Source of the DNA: Actinoplanes sp. M2I2
Lineage (GTDB): Bacteria; Actinomycetota; Actinomycetes; Mycobacteriales; Micromonosporaceae
Reading direction: 5' to 3'
DNA: 64,000 nt
NCBI RefSeq assembly: GCF_023544445.1
Contig: NZ_JALPVJ010000005.1
Location: 62,001-126,000, forward strand
Part shown: positions 1 through 8,709 of the stretch, piece after piece
How the letters are laid out: every line of letters begins with the position of its first letter
Numbering within the stretch: position 1 is the stretch's first letter
The notes under the pieces: model-generated
What the model was told of the DNA's origin: nothing
Database searches by the model: none
The model's input: only the letters and a program-made list of their open reading frames with translations
Translations under genes and position numbers: made by a program

Positions 1-66
1 CTCCGCGTCGCGGATGACCACCTTGCAGGACTGGGTGGAGCTGTCGATTCCGGCGACAAGCGTCAT
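1..66 (-). CDS. xylB: Xylulokinase, N-terminal fragment (gene runs off window)
   Basis: Only the first 22 codons are present, starting MTLVAGIDSSTQSCK. This is the FGGY-kinase N-terminal phosphate-binding motif (GIDSSTQS), which in xylulokinase binds ATP for phosphorylation of D-xylulose. It lies 18 bp downstream of xylA on the same strand, the usual xylAB order, which supports xylulokinase over other FGGY kinases. The rest of the gene is outside the window. Confidence 0.8.
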   Translation of the reverse strand, partial: MTLVAGIDSSTQSCKVVIRDAE

Positions 67-84
67 CTCAGTGGTTCCTCGGTC

Positions 85-1272
85 TCAGTTCGCGCGGAGC
101 AGGTGGTCGATGGCGAGCTGGTTCAGCTTCACGAAACCGTAGCCCTGGGCACCGGCCGCGTCGACGTCGAACTCCTCGAAGGCGCTCTTGTCGTTGAGCA
201 GGTCCTGGTAGGTCTCGCCCGGGTTGAGCGTCGGGGTCTCGAGCTCGAGGACCTTGCTGGCCCGCAGCGCCTCCTGCACGGCCGGGTCGGCCCGGAACTC
301 CTGGGCGCGCTCCTTGAGCAGCAGATACATGCGCATGTTGGCCTTGGCCGACTCCCAGACGCCGTCGATGCTCTCGGTGCGGGAGGGCTTGTAGTCGAAG
401 TGCCGCGGGCCGTCGTACTTGGGGCCGCCGCCGATCGGGCCGTTCTCCAGCAGGTCGACCAGCGAGAACGCGTTGAGCAGGTCGCCGTGGCCGAAGACCA
501 GGTCCTGGTCGAACTTGACGCTGTGCTGGCCGTTGAGGTCGATGTGGAAGAGCTTCTTCTGCCACAGCGCCTGGGCGATGCCGTGGGTGAAGTTGAGGTT
601 GGACATCTGCTCGTGCCCGACCTCGGGGTTGATGCCGAACAGCTCGGGCCGCTCCAGCTCGTAGGTGAAGGCGATGGCGTGGCCGAGCGTCGGGAGCAGG
701 ATGTCGCCGCGGGGCTCGTTCGGCTTGGGCTCGATGGCGAAGCGCAGGCCGTAGCCCTTGTCCTCGGAGTACTGGGCCACGAGGTTGAGGCCCTCGCGGT
801 AGCGGTCGAGCGCGGCGTTGATGTCCTTGGCCGCGTCGTACTCGGAGCCCTCGCGGCCACCCCAGAGCACGAAGGTCTGGGCGCCCAGCTCGGCGGCGAG
901 GTCGACCTGACGCAGGACCTTGCGCAGCGCGTACCGGCGGACCGAGCGGTCGTTGCTGGTGAACGCGCCGTCCTTGAAGACCGGGTGGCTGAAGGTGTTG
1001 GTGGTGACCATCGGCACGACGATGCCGGTCTCCTCGAGCGCCTTCTTGAAGCCGCTGAGGATGCCGTCACGGGTCGACGCGTCCGAGCCGAACGGCACCA
1101 GGTCGTCGTCGTGGAACGTGAGGCCGTAGGCGCCGAGCTCGGCGAGCTTGTGCACGGCTTCGATCGGGTCGAGCGGCGGGCGGGTGGCCGAGCCGAACGC
1201 GTCCACGGCCTGCCACCCGATGGTCCACAGGCCGAAGGAGAACTTGTCTTCACGAGTGGGTTGGACCGGCAC
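85..1272 (-). CDS. xylA: Xylose isomerase
   Basis: Cytoplasmic TIM-barrel enzyme converting D-xylose to D-xylulose with two divalent metals. The 395-aa product has the actinobacterial hallmarks [11 protein letters not shown] near the N-terminus, [11 protein letters not shown] (active-site His), [19 protein letters not shown] (metal-binding Glu) and GHEQMSN. I chose the GTG at 1272 because GGAGG sits 5 nt upstream; the GTG 12 bp further out would put that SD inside the gene. It is probably cotranscribed with xylB, and is divergent from the ROK regulator at 1361, which is the likely controller. Length is normal for the family. Confidence 0.95.
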   Translation of the reverse strand: MPVQPTREDKFSFGLWTIGWQAVDAFGSATRPPLDPIEAVHKLAELGAYGLTFHDDDLVPFGSDASTRDGILSGFKKALEETGIVVPMVTTNTFSHPVFKDGAFTSNDRSVRRYALRKVLRQVDLAAELGAQTFVLWGGREGSEYDAAKDINAALDRYREGLNLVAQYSEDKGYGLRFAIEPKPNEPRGDILLPTLGHAIAFTYELERPELFGINPEVGHEQMSNLNFTHGIAQALWQKKLFHIDLNGQHSVKFDQDLVFGHGDLLNAFSLVDLLENGPIGGGPKYDGPRHFDYKPSRTESIDGVWESAKANMRMYLLLKERAQEFRADPAVQEALRASKVLELETPTLNPGETYQDLLNDKSAFEEFDVDAAGAQGYGFVKLNQLAIDHLLRAN

Positions 1273-1360
1273 GGTTACCTCCACGTAACAGCTAGGATTT
1301 GTTTATTGGTTGAATTATTTGACCGCGGTGTGGCATTGTCAAGACGTGAGCGGCCGCTTG
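1273..1360. promoter_or_regulatory. Divergent xylA / ROK-regulator control region
   Basis: An 88-bp space separates the divergent xylA and ROK regulator starts. It contains an AT-rich block at about 1290-1325 (TTTGTTTATTGG, TTGAATTATTTGAC) that stands out in this GC-rich DNA. ROK-family XylR repressors bind AT-rich operators in such spacers, so this is the probable operator and promoter site. I cannot define the exact dyad or -10/-35 boxes. Confidence 0.55.
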
Positions 1361-2470
1361 ATGAATGCTTCCCGCAGCCCCGTCCGGCAATCGAGCGTGC
1401 GAGCCCACAATCTCGCGCTCGTGTTGCAGACAGTGGCGAACAGCGCAGATCGCCCATCCCGGGCGGCCATCTCCGCTGCCACCGGGCTGACCCGGGCCAC
1501 CGTGTCGGCGCTGGTCGACGACCTCATCGCCGGCCGGCTGCTCACCGAGCTCGACCCGGCCCCGCGCACCGGGGCCGGCCGTCCCGCCGCCGGTCTGGCG
1601 CTCAACCCCGACGGCCCGGGCGGGCTCGGCCTGGAGATCAACGTCGACTATCTGGCCGCGTGCGTCGTCGACCTGACCGGCGTGGTGCGGCACCGCTTCG
1701 TGACCCGGGCCGACCAGCGGCTGCTCCCGGCGGCCGCCGCCCTCGCCGACCTCGGCGTGCTGGCCGCACGGGCCCGGGAGGCCGCCGCCGCCGACGGGAT
1801 CGAGCTCGCCGGGGCCGCGCTGGCCGTGCCCGGCCTGGTCACCGCCGGCGGACTGGTGCCGGTGGCCCCCAACCTCGGCTGGCAGGACGTCGACGTGCCG
1901 GCCCTGCTCGACCTCGGCCTGCCGCTGACCGTCGACAACGAGGCCAACCTGGCCGCGATCGGCGAACTGCGGACCGACGGCGGCGCCCCCACCTTCCTGT
2001 ACGTCTCGGGCGAGATCGGCATCGGCGCCGGCATCGTGCTGAACGGCGAGCTCTATCGCGGCGGACGCGGCTGGAGCGGCGAGATCGGGCACGTCACCGT
2101 CTATCCCGACGGGCGCCCCTGCCGGTGCGGCGCCAGTGGCTGTCTCGAGCAGTACGCCGGCCAGGAGGCGGTCGCCGCCGACCCCGACCTGGCCGCGGCC
2201 GCGCTCGGCATCGCGCTGTCGGCCGTCGTCAACCTGCTCGACCTCGGCGTGATCGTGCTCGGCGGCGGCTACGCGCCCGAGTTCGACCGCCTGCGCGACG
2301 GCATCGAGGCCGAGCTGCGCCGCCGGGTGCTCACCGCCGGTCTGGCCCCGGTCACCCTGCGGGCGGCCACGCTGGGCCCCGACGCGGCCATGCGCGGCGC
2401 GGCCGACGTGGTGATCACCGGGGTACGGGAGGACCCGGCACGGTGGCTGGCCCGCGCTCAGGCAGTCTGA
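1361..2470 (+). CDS. ROK-family transcriptional regulator (XylR-like)
   Basis: Residues about 1-70 form a MarR-like winged helix (SPVRQSSVRAHN, then a TGLTRATVSALVDDLI recognition region). The rest is a ROK sugar-kinase-like effector domain with GLEINVDYLAACVVDL, the zinc-type motif CRCGASGCLEQY and GEIGHVTV. About 369 aa, standard for XylR/NagC-type repressors. Its divergent position beside xylA makes xylose or a related sugar the likely effector (inference). I chose the ATG at 1361 because homologues begin close to RSPVRQSSVRAHN; a GTG at 1346 is possible. The 3' end overlaps the convergent MarR gene by 13 bp. Confidence 0.85.
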   Translation: MNASRSPVRQSSVRAHNLALVLQTVANSADRPSRAAISAATGLTRATVSALVDDLIAGRLLTELDPAPRTGAGRPAAGLALNPDGPGGLGLEINVDYLAACVVDLTGVVRHRFVTRADQRLLPAAAALADLGVLAARAREAAAADGIELAGAALAVPGLVTAGGLVPVAPNLGWQDVDVPALLDLGLPLTVDNEANLAAIGELRTDGGAPTFLYVSGEIGIGAGIVLNGELYRGGRGWSGEIGHVTVYPDGRPCRCGASGCLEQYAGQEAVAADPDLAAAALGIALSAVVNLLDLGVIVLGGGYAPEFDRLRDGIEAELRRRVLTAGLAPVTLRAATLGPDAAMRGAADVVITGVREDPARWLARAQAV

Positions 2471-2940
2471 GCCGGCGCCGACTCGCCGTTGCCGTCCTCG
2501 GCGGCGGCGGCGAACTCGCTGAGCCCGTGAAGCAGGGCCGCCCGGCCACCGGACGACATCTTCTCCAGGACGCCGCTGAGCGCCCGGCGCCGGATGCGGC
2601 GCAGCTCGCCCAGCAACATGCGCGACGCCGGGGTGAGATAGAGCGCGATCTCGCGGCGATCGGCCCGGCCGGGCACCCGCTCGACCATGCCCGAGGCGAC
2701 CAGGCGGTCGCACAACCGGCTCGCCGAGGACAGCAACATGCCCAACTCGGACGCGAGACCACCCAGGTTGAGGCCCTCGGCCCGCTCGAGGGCGAGCAGC
2801 GCGTTGAGCTGGACCGAGGAGATGCGGGGGGTCACCTGCTCGCGGGCCGCGTCCCACGCGAGCAGCAAGGCTTTCGCGGCGTCATCGATCGCCGCGGTCT
2901 GCATGGGGTCCGGCACGTCCGGCCCATGGTGAACAGCCAT
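2458..2940 (-). CDS. MarR-family transcriptional regulator
   Basis: A 160-aa winged-helix regulator. SSVQLNALLALERAEGLNLGGLASELGMLLSSASRLCDRLVASG is the helix-turn-helix, followed by the wing VERVPGRADRREIALYLT typical of MarR. The start is uncertain: ATG 2940 has no good SD, and an in-frame ATG at 2904 is possible. It is divergent from the phosphatase gene at 2991 with 50 bp between, so it may control that gene and itself (inference). The ligand is unknown. Confidence 0.8.
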   Translation of the reverse strand: MAVHHGPDVPDPMQTAAIDDAAKALLLAWDAAREQVTPRISSVQLNALLALERAEGLNLGGLASELGMLLSSASRLCDRLVASGMVERVPGRADRREIALYLTPASRMLLGELRRIRRRALSGVLEKMSSGGRAALLHGLSEFAAAAEDGNGESAPAQTA

Positions 2941-2990
2941 GGTGCAGGGAAGACTACTCGTACGGCCGGATCTGTTCGAGGAGGTCGCCA

Positions 2991-4148
2991 TTGATCGACA
3001 GGCTACTGGTGCTTCGGCGAATTCTCACCGACGCGGCCGCTGACGCCGTCCCGGAATGTCTGGCCCGGGGCCTGGCCGAGGAGTACGGGCTCACCAGCAC
3101 CGAGTTGTACCTGGTCGATTACCGTCTGGCCGCTCTCGTGCCGATTTTCGGTGACCACCCCCGCACCCACCCCGGCGATCCGGCCTGGCGCTGCTTCGAT
3201 CACCAGTCACCGGTGAACGAGGACAGCGTGATGTTCCTCCCCGTATCGGTGCGCGGGGAACGCATCGGCGTGCTGGCCTGCTCGCCGGCGCCGGAGAGCG
3301 CCGAGCTGACGGCCGAGCTGGCCGAGATCGCCGTGGCCGTGGCCCACGAGCTGGAGGCAGCGAGCGCCGGCACCGACCGCTACCAGGCGACCGCCCGCAC
3401 CCGGCGGCTCACGCTGGCCGCCGAGATGCAGTGGGAGCTGCTGCCGGCGCGTAGCCGGATCCGCCCGTCGTTCGGTCTGGCCGGCCAGCTCGAGCCGTCC
3501 TACGCGGTGCGCGGCGACAGTTTCGACTGGGCCGACCAGGACGGCCGGGTCTCGCTCAGCGTGCTGAACGGCATGGGCGAGGGGGTGTCGGCGTCCCTGC
3601 TGACCACGCTGGCCACCTTCGCGCTGCGCAACGCCCGCCGGGCCGGCATCCCGCTGGCCGACCAGGCCGCGCTGGCCGACCAGGCCGTCTACGCCGAGCA
3701 CCGCGGCTCGGCCCACGTGTCGGCCCTGCTGCTCGACCTCGACCTGACGACCGGCGAGGTGCTCGCGGTCGACGCGGGCTCACCCCGGCTGTTGGTGCTG
3801 CGCGGTGACAAGGTGCACGAGCAGAAACTGACCAAGGACTTCCCGCTCGGCATGTTCGAGGAGACCGACTATCAGGTGCAGAGCTTCGGGCTGGCCCCGG
3901 GCGACCGGCTGATGCTGGTCAGCGACGGCGTCTACGACGCGGTGACGGCGACCGGGCGCTACGGGGACGCGGCCCTGGCCCGCTTCGTGCGGCGCACGAG
4001 GTCGATGGCGCCCCTGCAGGCGGTCCGGTCACTGCTGGGCGACCTGCGGGCGTTCGTGGGGGACGCCGAGCTCGAGGACGACGCGGTCGCCGTCTGCCTC
4101 GACTACTCCGGCCCGGAGCCCGATCAGCCCCGGCCGAAACTCGACTGA
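2991..4148 (+). CDS. SpoIIE/PP2C-type phosphatase-family protein with degenerate metal site
   Basis: Residues about 1-125 look like a divergent GAF-type sensor; residues about 150-375 are a SpoIIE-type PP2C domain. Motif RGDSFDW matches the GGDWYD metal motif, and VSDGVYDA and LEDDAVAVCLDY match the distal Asp motifs. The middle motif, usually xDGMGEG in this subfamily, reads LNGMGEG, so a metal-ligand Asp is replaced by Asn. Such proteins normally dephosphorylate anti-sigma-factor antagonists in partner-switching pathways. No anti-sigma antagonist gene is adjacent. The TTG start is supported by GAGGAGG 6 nt upstream. Confidence 0.8.
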   Translation: MIDRLLVLRRILTDAAADAVPECLARGLAEEYGLTSTELYLVDYRLAALVPIFGDHPRTHPGDPAWRCFDHQSPVNEDSVMFLPVSVRGERIGVLACSPAPESAELTAELAEIAVAVAHELEAASAGTDRYQATARTRRLTLAAEMQWELLPARSRIRPSFGLAGQLEPSYAVRGDSFDWADQDGRVSLSVLNGMGEGVSASLLTTLATFALRNARRAGIPLADQAALADQAVYAEHRGSAHVSALLLDLDLTTGEVLAVDAGSPRLLVLRGDKVHEQKLTKDFPLGMFEETDYQVQSFGLAPGDRLMLVSDGVYDAVTATGRYGDAALARFVRRTRSMAPLQAVRSLLGDLRAFVGDAELEDDAVAVCLDYSGPEPDQPRPKLD

Positions 4149-4199
4149 CTCGAGCCGGAACCTGGTCCCCAGGCCGGGACCGATCATTCAGGCACGGAA

Positions 4200-4232
4200 A
4201 AGGCCGCCACCCGGTCCGGGTGACAGCCTTTC
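4200..4232. terminator. Bidirectional terminator hairpin
   Basis: Arms AAAGGC...CACCCGG and CCGGGTG...GCCTTT pair around a 1-nt centre with small internal loops. It sits between the convergent phosphatase and VWA genes, so it can end transcription from both sides. Confidence 0.75.
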
Positions 4233-4246
4233 GCGTACGCCGGAGA

Positions 4247-6040
4247 TCAGCCGCCGGTGGCGCCGGTGCGGCGGCCGATGGCCTCGACGAAGATCGAAGT
4301 CATCTTGGCCGGGTCCTTGGTGACGAAGACGCCGCCCGCGGGAGTCGCCTTCACGATCGTCTGCAGCTCGGTCTCGCTGACCGTGTCACCGATGCCGATG
4401 ATGACCAGGCGGATCGGCTTCTTCGGGTCGTTGAGCCGCTTCAGCTCGCTGAGGAGCTTCTCGATCTTGATGCCGTCGTCGTTCTGGTTCTGCCCGTCGG
4501 TGAAGAGGATGACCGAGTTGACCTTGCCAGGCTGCCACGTCCTCCGCACCTCCTTGTAGGCGTCGAGAACGGTGTCGTAGAGGCCGGTGTTGCCGTCCTC
4601 CTTGGGCACGATCTGGCTGATCGAGTCGGCCAGCCGGTCGCGGGAGGTGGACAGCGGGCTGATCGGCACGATCTGCTTCCACGGCCGCTTGCCGACCATC
4701 TCGGTGGAGAAGAGCCAGACGCCGACCGCCCACTTGTTGCCGAACAGCTGCAGGCCGGTGGCCGCCGCCTTACGGGTCACCGCGGCGCGGGTCTGGTTGT
4801 TGGCCGTCGGCACCTTGATGTTCATCGAACCGGAGACGTCGAAGACCGCGAGTACCCGGCCGGGCTGGGTGATGGCGTTCCAGCTGCCGAGCACCTGGCT
4901 CAGCGCGCTGGCGTCGATGCCGGCCGCCGCGGCGCCGCCGTTCTCCCCGTTCCCGCCGACCGAGTTGTCGACGGCCGGGGACGCGTCGGGAGCGCCCAGT
5001 GGACGGGCGAAACCGGCGCCGAACGAGCCGTCGGGCGAGCGCAGCCCGGCCGCGCCGAGCGCGTTCTTGAAGGTGGCGCTGGCCAGCTGCGCGCGCAGCC
5101 CGGCCGCGGCCTGCTGCTTCTGCAGGTCGACCTCGGGCATCACCGCGTACGGGTAGTCGAGCGGCATCGGGTTGGGCTCGGGGTAGAGAGCGACCAGCGG
5201 CACCGGCGGCTTGCCCGCGTTGTACGCGACCACATTCGCCTCGGAGACCGGGGCGGCGCCCAGGCTGTTGCCGATGTCGTTGGGGTCGGCCGAGCGCGGG
5301 AACCTCTCGATGAGCTCGCCGCGCAGCGTGGAGGCTTCACCGGCCAACGCCTGGATGGCCTGGACCTTGGTCTCCTGCCCCTGCTCACCGGCGCCGGCCG
5401 CCTGGCCGAGCGCGAGCAGGGCGGCCAGACCGGCCGCGTCGCGCGTGGGCTCGGCGATGCCGGTGGTCATGTTGGTGCTGGTCTTCATCAGCCGGAGCAG
5501 GTCGGCCCAGCCGATCTTCTTCTTGGGCCAGCCGGCCTGCTCGGCGATCGGCTTGGGCATGGCCAGCACGATCGGGCTCTGCGCGACCGGCTTGCCGTCG
5601 GAGGGAACGAAGCCGGGGGCCTCGGACTTCAACCGCAGGATCCAGCTCGAGGAGTCGGCCACCCAGACATCGGGCACCTTGACGGCCTCGGGAGCGGTGC
5701 CCACGCCGGCCAGGACCACCTTGTGCTCGCCGGCGATGGCGGCGGCCATGGTGGCGGAGTTGACGTCGGAGACGGTCACGCCGACGCAGGTGCCGTCGAC
5801 GTTGGCGCCTTCCTGCACCCACCGCTGCGCGACCTGGTCGATGGAGGGCGCGATCTCACCGGTCGCGGCGACGGTCAACCGGATGGATCCGGTGCAGCCC
5901 TTGTCGGCGAGCTGCTGATATCCGAGATAGGACCCCGCCAGCACGACGACAATTGCCATCGCGGCTCCGACGACGCCGGCTCCCCTGAGATTGAAGTTTC
6001 TACGATGGCGGCCAGACACGCGCTCCATACTGCGCATCAC
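4247..6040 (-). CDS. Membrane-anchored solute-binding / von Willebrand factor A protein
   Basis: 597 aa. A basic N-terminus is followed by one membrane segment (about residues 20-40), so the bulk is extracytoplasmic. Residues about 50-340 resemble a periplasmic solute-binding fold (RLTVAATGEIAPSIDQVAQRW, WADLLRLMKTSTN). Residues about 395-590 are a VWA domain with an intact MIDAS: D401-x-S403-x-S405 (DVSGSMN), a Thr in GNTGLYDT and the Asp of LFTDGQNQ. The architecture is known in actinobacteria, but the ligand is not. Inner ATG codons at 6037 and 6028 are alternative starts. The next upstream gene on this strand is the lactonase. Confidence 0.8.
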   Translation of the reverse strand: MMRSMERVSGRHRRNFNLRGAGVVGAAMAIVVVLAGSYLGYQQLADKGCTGSIRLTVAATGEIAPSIDQVAQRWVQEGANVDGTCVGVTVSDVNSATMAAAIAGEHKVVLAGVGTAPEAVKVPDVWVADSSSWILRLKSEAPGFVPSDGKPVAQSPIVLAMPKPIAEQAGWPKKKIGWADLLRLMKTSTNMTTGIAEPTRDAAGLAALLALGQAAGAGEQGQETKVQAIQALAGEASTLRGELIERFPRSADPNDIGNSLGAAPVSEANVVAYNAGKPPVPLVALYPEPNPMPLDYPYAVMPEVDLQKQQAAAGLRAQLASATFKNALGAAGLRSPDGSFGAGFARPLGAPDASPAVDNSVGGNGENGGAAAAGIDASALSQVLGSWNAITQPGRVLAVFDVSGSMNIKVPTANNQTRAAVTRKAAATGLQLFGNKWAVGVWLFSTEMVGKRPWKQIVPISPLSTSRDRLADSISQIVPKEDGNTGLYDTVLDAYKEVRRTWQPGKVNSVILFTDGQNQNDDGIKIEKLLSELKRLNDPKKPIRLVIIGIGDTVSETELQTIVKATPAGGVFVTKDPAKMTSIFVEAIGRRTGATGG

Positions 6041-6196
6041 CGAACCCGAATGCCATATACGTTCGGTTGAAAGTTACTCGGATCGGCATACTTGGCATCT
6101 TGGGTGACCGAGTGTGGTGACGCCATCTCGATCAGTTGCGGTCCGCGCCCGTTATGGGCATCGACGGCCCGCGACGGCCGCCCGTCCCTTTTCGCG

Positions 6197-7249
6197 TCAG
6201 TGACGTCCGTCGACGCTCCACCGCAGCAGGCTCGTCGGCGTCGGCTCGGCGGCGGGGTCGCCCTGCCGGACGGGAACGCCGGTCTCGGCGTCGATCCGGA
6301 ACATTGTCACGCTGCGTGACCGCTGATTGGTTACGTAGAGGTGATCGCCGATCAGGATCATGTGGCGTGGCCAGTCACCTTCGGTGGGCGTCTCGGCCAC
6401 CAGGGTGGCCTGTTCGCCGTCCCACGTGAACGTGGCGACCGTGTTGGGGCCCCGGTTCGCCACGTAGACGAAGCGGCCGTCGGGACGGACCACGATCTCG
6501 GACGGGTAGTTCTCCCCCTCGGCCGTCGTGGTCGCGGCCCGGCCGGCCTGGGCGAGCGAGCCGGCGGCGGACGGACGCCACCAGGTCAGATCACCGCTCA
6601 GCTCGCCGACCACGAACAGGGCGCCGTCGGGCGAGAAGCGGACGTGACGCGGCCCCGTGCCGGGCTCCGCGGACACCGCCGCGCCCAGCAGCGCCAGGCG
6701 ACCGGAGACCGGGTCGAGCCGGGCCCGCCACACCTTGTCGGAGCCGAGGTCGGCGATGAGCACCTCGTCGCGGACCGGGAAGACCATGTGGGCGTGCGGG
6801 CCGGCCTGGCGATCGGCGACCGGACCGCTGCCCTCGAGCTGGAGCAGGTCGGAACGCGGACCGGGAGCGCCCTCGTCGTCGAGCGGGAAGACGGCGACCG
6901 AGCCGGTGCCGTAGTTGGCCACCAGCAGGTGGCGCCCGTCGGGGGTGACCGCGAGGTGGGCCGGGTCGCTGCCACCGGTGGGCCGGGTCGGCAGCGCGGT
7001 GAGAGATCCGTCGTCGGCCACGGTGAAGGCGCTCACCGCGCCGTCCGGGTCGAGCTCGTTCACCGCGTACAGAACCGGAAGGGCCGGATGCCGGGTCAGG
7101 AACGACGGGCTCGGCGTGCGGGCCGCGACGCCGACCCGGGTCAGCACGCCGCTCACGGGGTCGCGCCTCAGCAGGACGACGCCCTCGCCGTCACCGCCCT
7201 TGTCCGGCGTGTAACCACCGACGAAGACGTACTCATCGCTCGCACCCAT
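6197..7249 (-). CDS. Lactonase-family seven-bladed beta-propeller protein
   Basis: 350 aa built of repeated propeller strands (YVFVGGYT, LYAVNELDPDG, HLLVANYGTGSVAVFPL, HAHMVFPVRDEVLIADLGSDKV, FVYVANRGPNTVATF, LYVTNQRSRSVTMF). This pattern defines the YbhE/Pgl lactonase family, whose known members hydrolyse 6-phosphogluconolactone. There is no signal peptide, so it is cytoplasmic. 6-Phosphogluconolactonase is plausible but not proven. It lies 63 bp downstream of the conservon GTPase on the same strand and could be read through from it. Confidence 0.8.
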   Translation of the reverse strand: MGASDEYVFVGGYTPDKGGDGEGVVLLRRDPVSGVLTRVGVAARTPSPSFLTRHPALPVLYAVNELDPDGAVSAFTVADDGSLTALPTRPTGGSDPAHLAVTPDGRHLLVANYGTGSVAVFPLDDEGAPGPRSDLLQLEGSGPVADRQAGPHAHMVFPVRDEVLIADLGSDKVWRARLDPVSGRLALLGAAVSAEPGTGPRHVRFSPDGALFVVGELSGDLTWWRPSAAGSLAQAGRAATTTAEGENYPSEIVVRPDGRFVYVANRGPNTVATFTWDGEQATLVAETPTEGDWPRHMILIGDHLYVTNQRSRSVTMFRIDAETGVPVRQGDPAAEPTPTSLLRWSVDGRH

Positions 7250-7312
7250 GCGAAGATCCCATCACACGGGGAGCCCGGCCGTGCAGCGCCCCGGCACCTC
7301 GCCAGGGCGGCC

Positions 7313-7912
7313 TCAGCGGGACGCGGCGGAGGTCAGCTGCCGGCGGGCGACGTACTCGACGAGCTCGATCAGCACATTCCGAGCGCCGGTGGGCTCGCGG
7401 GCGTCGAACAGGACGACCGGGACGCCCGCGTCGAGATCGAGGGCCCGGCTGACCGCCTCGGCACCGAAGCGCTGATCGGGGTCGAAGCAGTTGACCGCCA
7501 CGACGAACGGGGTGCCGCGCTGCTCGAAGTAGTCGATCGAGGGGAAGCAGTCGGCCAGCCGGCGCGTGTCGGCCAGCACCACGGCGCCGAGCGCGCCCTC
7601 CGACAGCTCGTCCCAGAGGAACCAGAACCTGTCCTGCCCGGGCGTGCCGAACAGATAGAGCTGCAGGTCGTCGGTGATGGTGATGCGGCCGAAGTCCATC
7701 GTCACGGTCGTGGTCGTCTTGCCCTCCACACCGCCGGTGTCGTCGGCGCCGTCGACGCCGGTGAGGACCTCTTCCGTCTGCAGTGGACGGATCTCGCTGA
7801 CCGAGCCCACCATCGTGGTCTTGCCGGCGCCGAAGCCACCGGCAATCAGGATCTTGAGCGCGACCGGGATGCGCGACGACGCGCCGTTGCGGTCAGAGCG
7901 CACGGAGTCCAT
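7313..7912 (-). CDS. cvnD: Conservon GTPase (CvnD-type)
   Basis: 199-aa small Ras-like GTPase with P-loop GGFGAGKTT, a switch-region Thr after TTTVTMDFG, G3 motif GTPGQDRFWF and a G4-like VNCFD, the Asn-x-Phe-Asp variant usual in this family. In Streptomyces conservons this protein forms a membrane complex with CvnA, B and C, resembling eukaryotic G-protein signalling. The start at 7912 overlaps the end of cvnC by 20 bp; a longer upstream extension in this frame would overlap cvnC fully and is not believable. Confidence 0.88.
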   Translation of the reverse strand: MDSVRSDRNGASSRIPVALKILIAGGFGAGKTTMVGSVSEIRPLQTEEVLTGVDGADDTGGVEGKTTTTVTMDFGRITITDDLQLYLFGTPGQDRFWFLWDELSEGALGAVVLADTRRLADCFPSIDYFEQRGTPFVVAVNCFDPDQRFGAEAVSRALDLDAGVPVVLFDAREPTGARNVLIELVEYVARRQLTSAASR

Positions 7913-8297
7913 TGACAACCGCCTTGAGTACGTCGACATCGTGCGGCTGAGATGCCGCCGGGGGTTCGTACAGCGAGATGAGCCCTGCCGAGCGTAGATC
8001 ACCCAGGAGAACCCGCACGACACCGATCGAGAGGTCCAGCGCGGAGGCCAGCTCGACGACCGAGATCGGCTCCCACGAAGCGGCCACGATGGCGTGGTGC
8101 TCCGGTTGCAACCGGTCGGCCCCGACCTCGCCGGCCGCGGTGGCCACCACGAACGCCACGAGGTCGAACTCGCCGTCCTCGGGGGCCACCCGGCCCTGGG
8201 TCATCGCGTACGGCCGGACCACGGGACCCGCGTCGTTGTCGAGCCAGTCGTGAGCCACGCGGGGTGGCTGGGCCGGCATCAGAGGATCAGCCGGCAT
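7893..8297 (-). CDS. cvnC: DUF742 conservon protein (CvnC-type)
   Basis: 134 aa. It has the DUF742 core: VRPYAMTQGR, then EHHAIV, then a winged-helix-like segment SVVELASALDLSIGVVRVLLGDL and ending VLKAVVNGLRAL. It is the third gene of the four-gene conservon and overlaps both neighbours (11 bp with cvnB, 20 bp with cvnD), indicating translational coupling. The family's biochemical role is unclear; it is thought to be part of the membrane signalling complex. Confidence 0.88.
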   Translation of the reverse strand: MPADPLMPAQPPRVAHDWLDNDAGPVVRPYAMTQGRVAPEDGEFDLVAFVVATAAGEVGADRLQPEHHAIVAASWEPISVVELASALDLSIGVVRVLLGDLRSAGLISLYEPPAASQPHDVDVLKAVVNGLRAL

Positions 8298-8709
8298 CGG
8301 AGGGATGCACGGCGGGCCGATCGGGAGCGCTCATGTTCTGGCCCACCCGGGTGACGAGCATGGCCATCTCGTACGCGATGAGGCCCAGATCGGCGTCGCT
8401 CGAGGCAACCACGGCCAGGCAGGCGCCGTGACCGGCGGCCGTGACGAAGAGGAACGCGGACTCCATCTCGACCACGGTCTGGCGCACCGGGCCGGCCCGG
8501 AAGTGCCGGCTCGCCCCCTTGGCCAGGCTCTGGAAACCGGCCGCCATCGCCGACAGGTGCTCGGCGTCCTCCCGGTTCAGCCCGGCCGACGATCCCATGA
8601 GGAGCCCGTCGGCCGAGAGCACGACCGCCTGCTGCGCCGTGGGCACCCGCTCCACCAGGTCGTCGAGGAGCCAGGTGAGGTGCGCGCGCTGGTTCGTCGT
8701 CTGTGTCAC
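8287..8709 (-). CDS. cvnB: Roadblock/LC7 domain protein (CvnB-type)
   Basis: 140 aa. Roadblock/LC7 fold with LTWLLDDLVERVPTAQQAVVLSADGLLMGSS at the N-terminus and a second half with MESAFLFVTAAGHGACLAVV. These domains bind or regulate Ras-like GTPases, here probably CvnD. The gene directly abuts the cvnA stop and overlaps cvnC, so the operon order is A-B-C-D. Confidence 0.9.
   Translation of the reverse strand: MTQTTNQRAHLTWLLDDLVERVPTAQQAVVLSADGLLMGSSAGLNREDAEHLSAMAAGFQSLAKGASRHFRAGPVRQTVVEMESAFLFVTAAGHGACLAVVASSDADLGLIAYEMAMLVTRVGQNMSAPDRPAVHPSDAG

Noticed and set aside
1310..1360. Earlier TTG start for the ROK regulator
   Set aside because: It would place the first 17 codons over the AT-rich operator/promoter block and has no SD; homologues start near the ATG at 1361.
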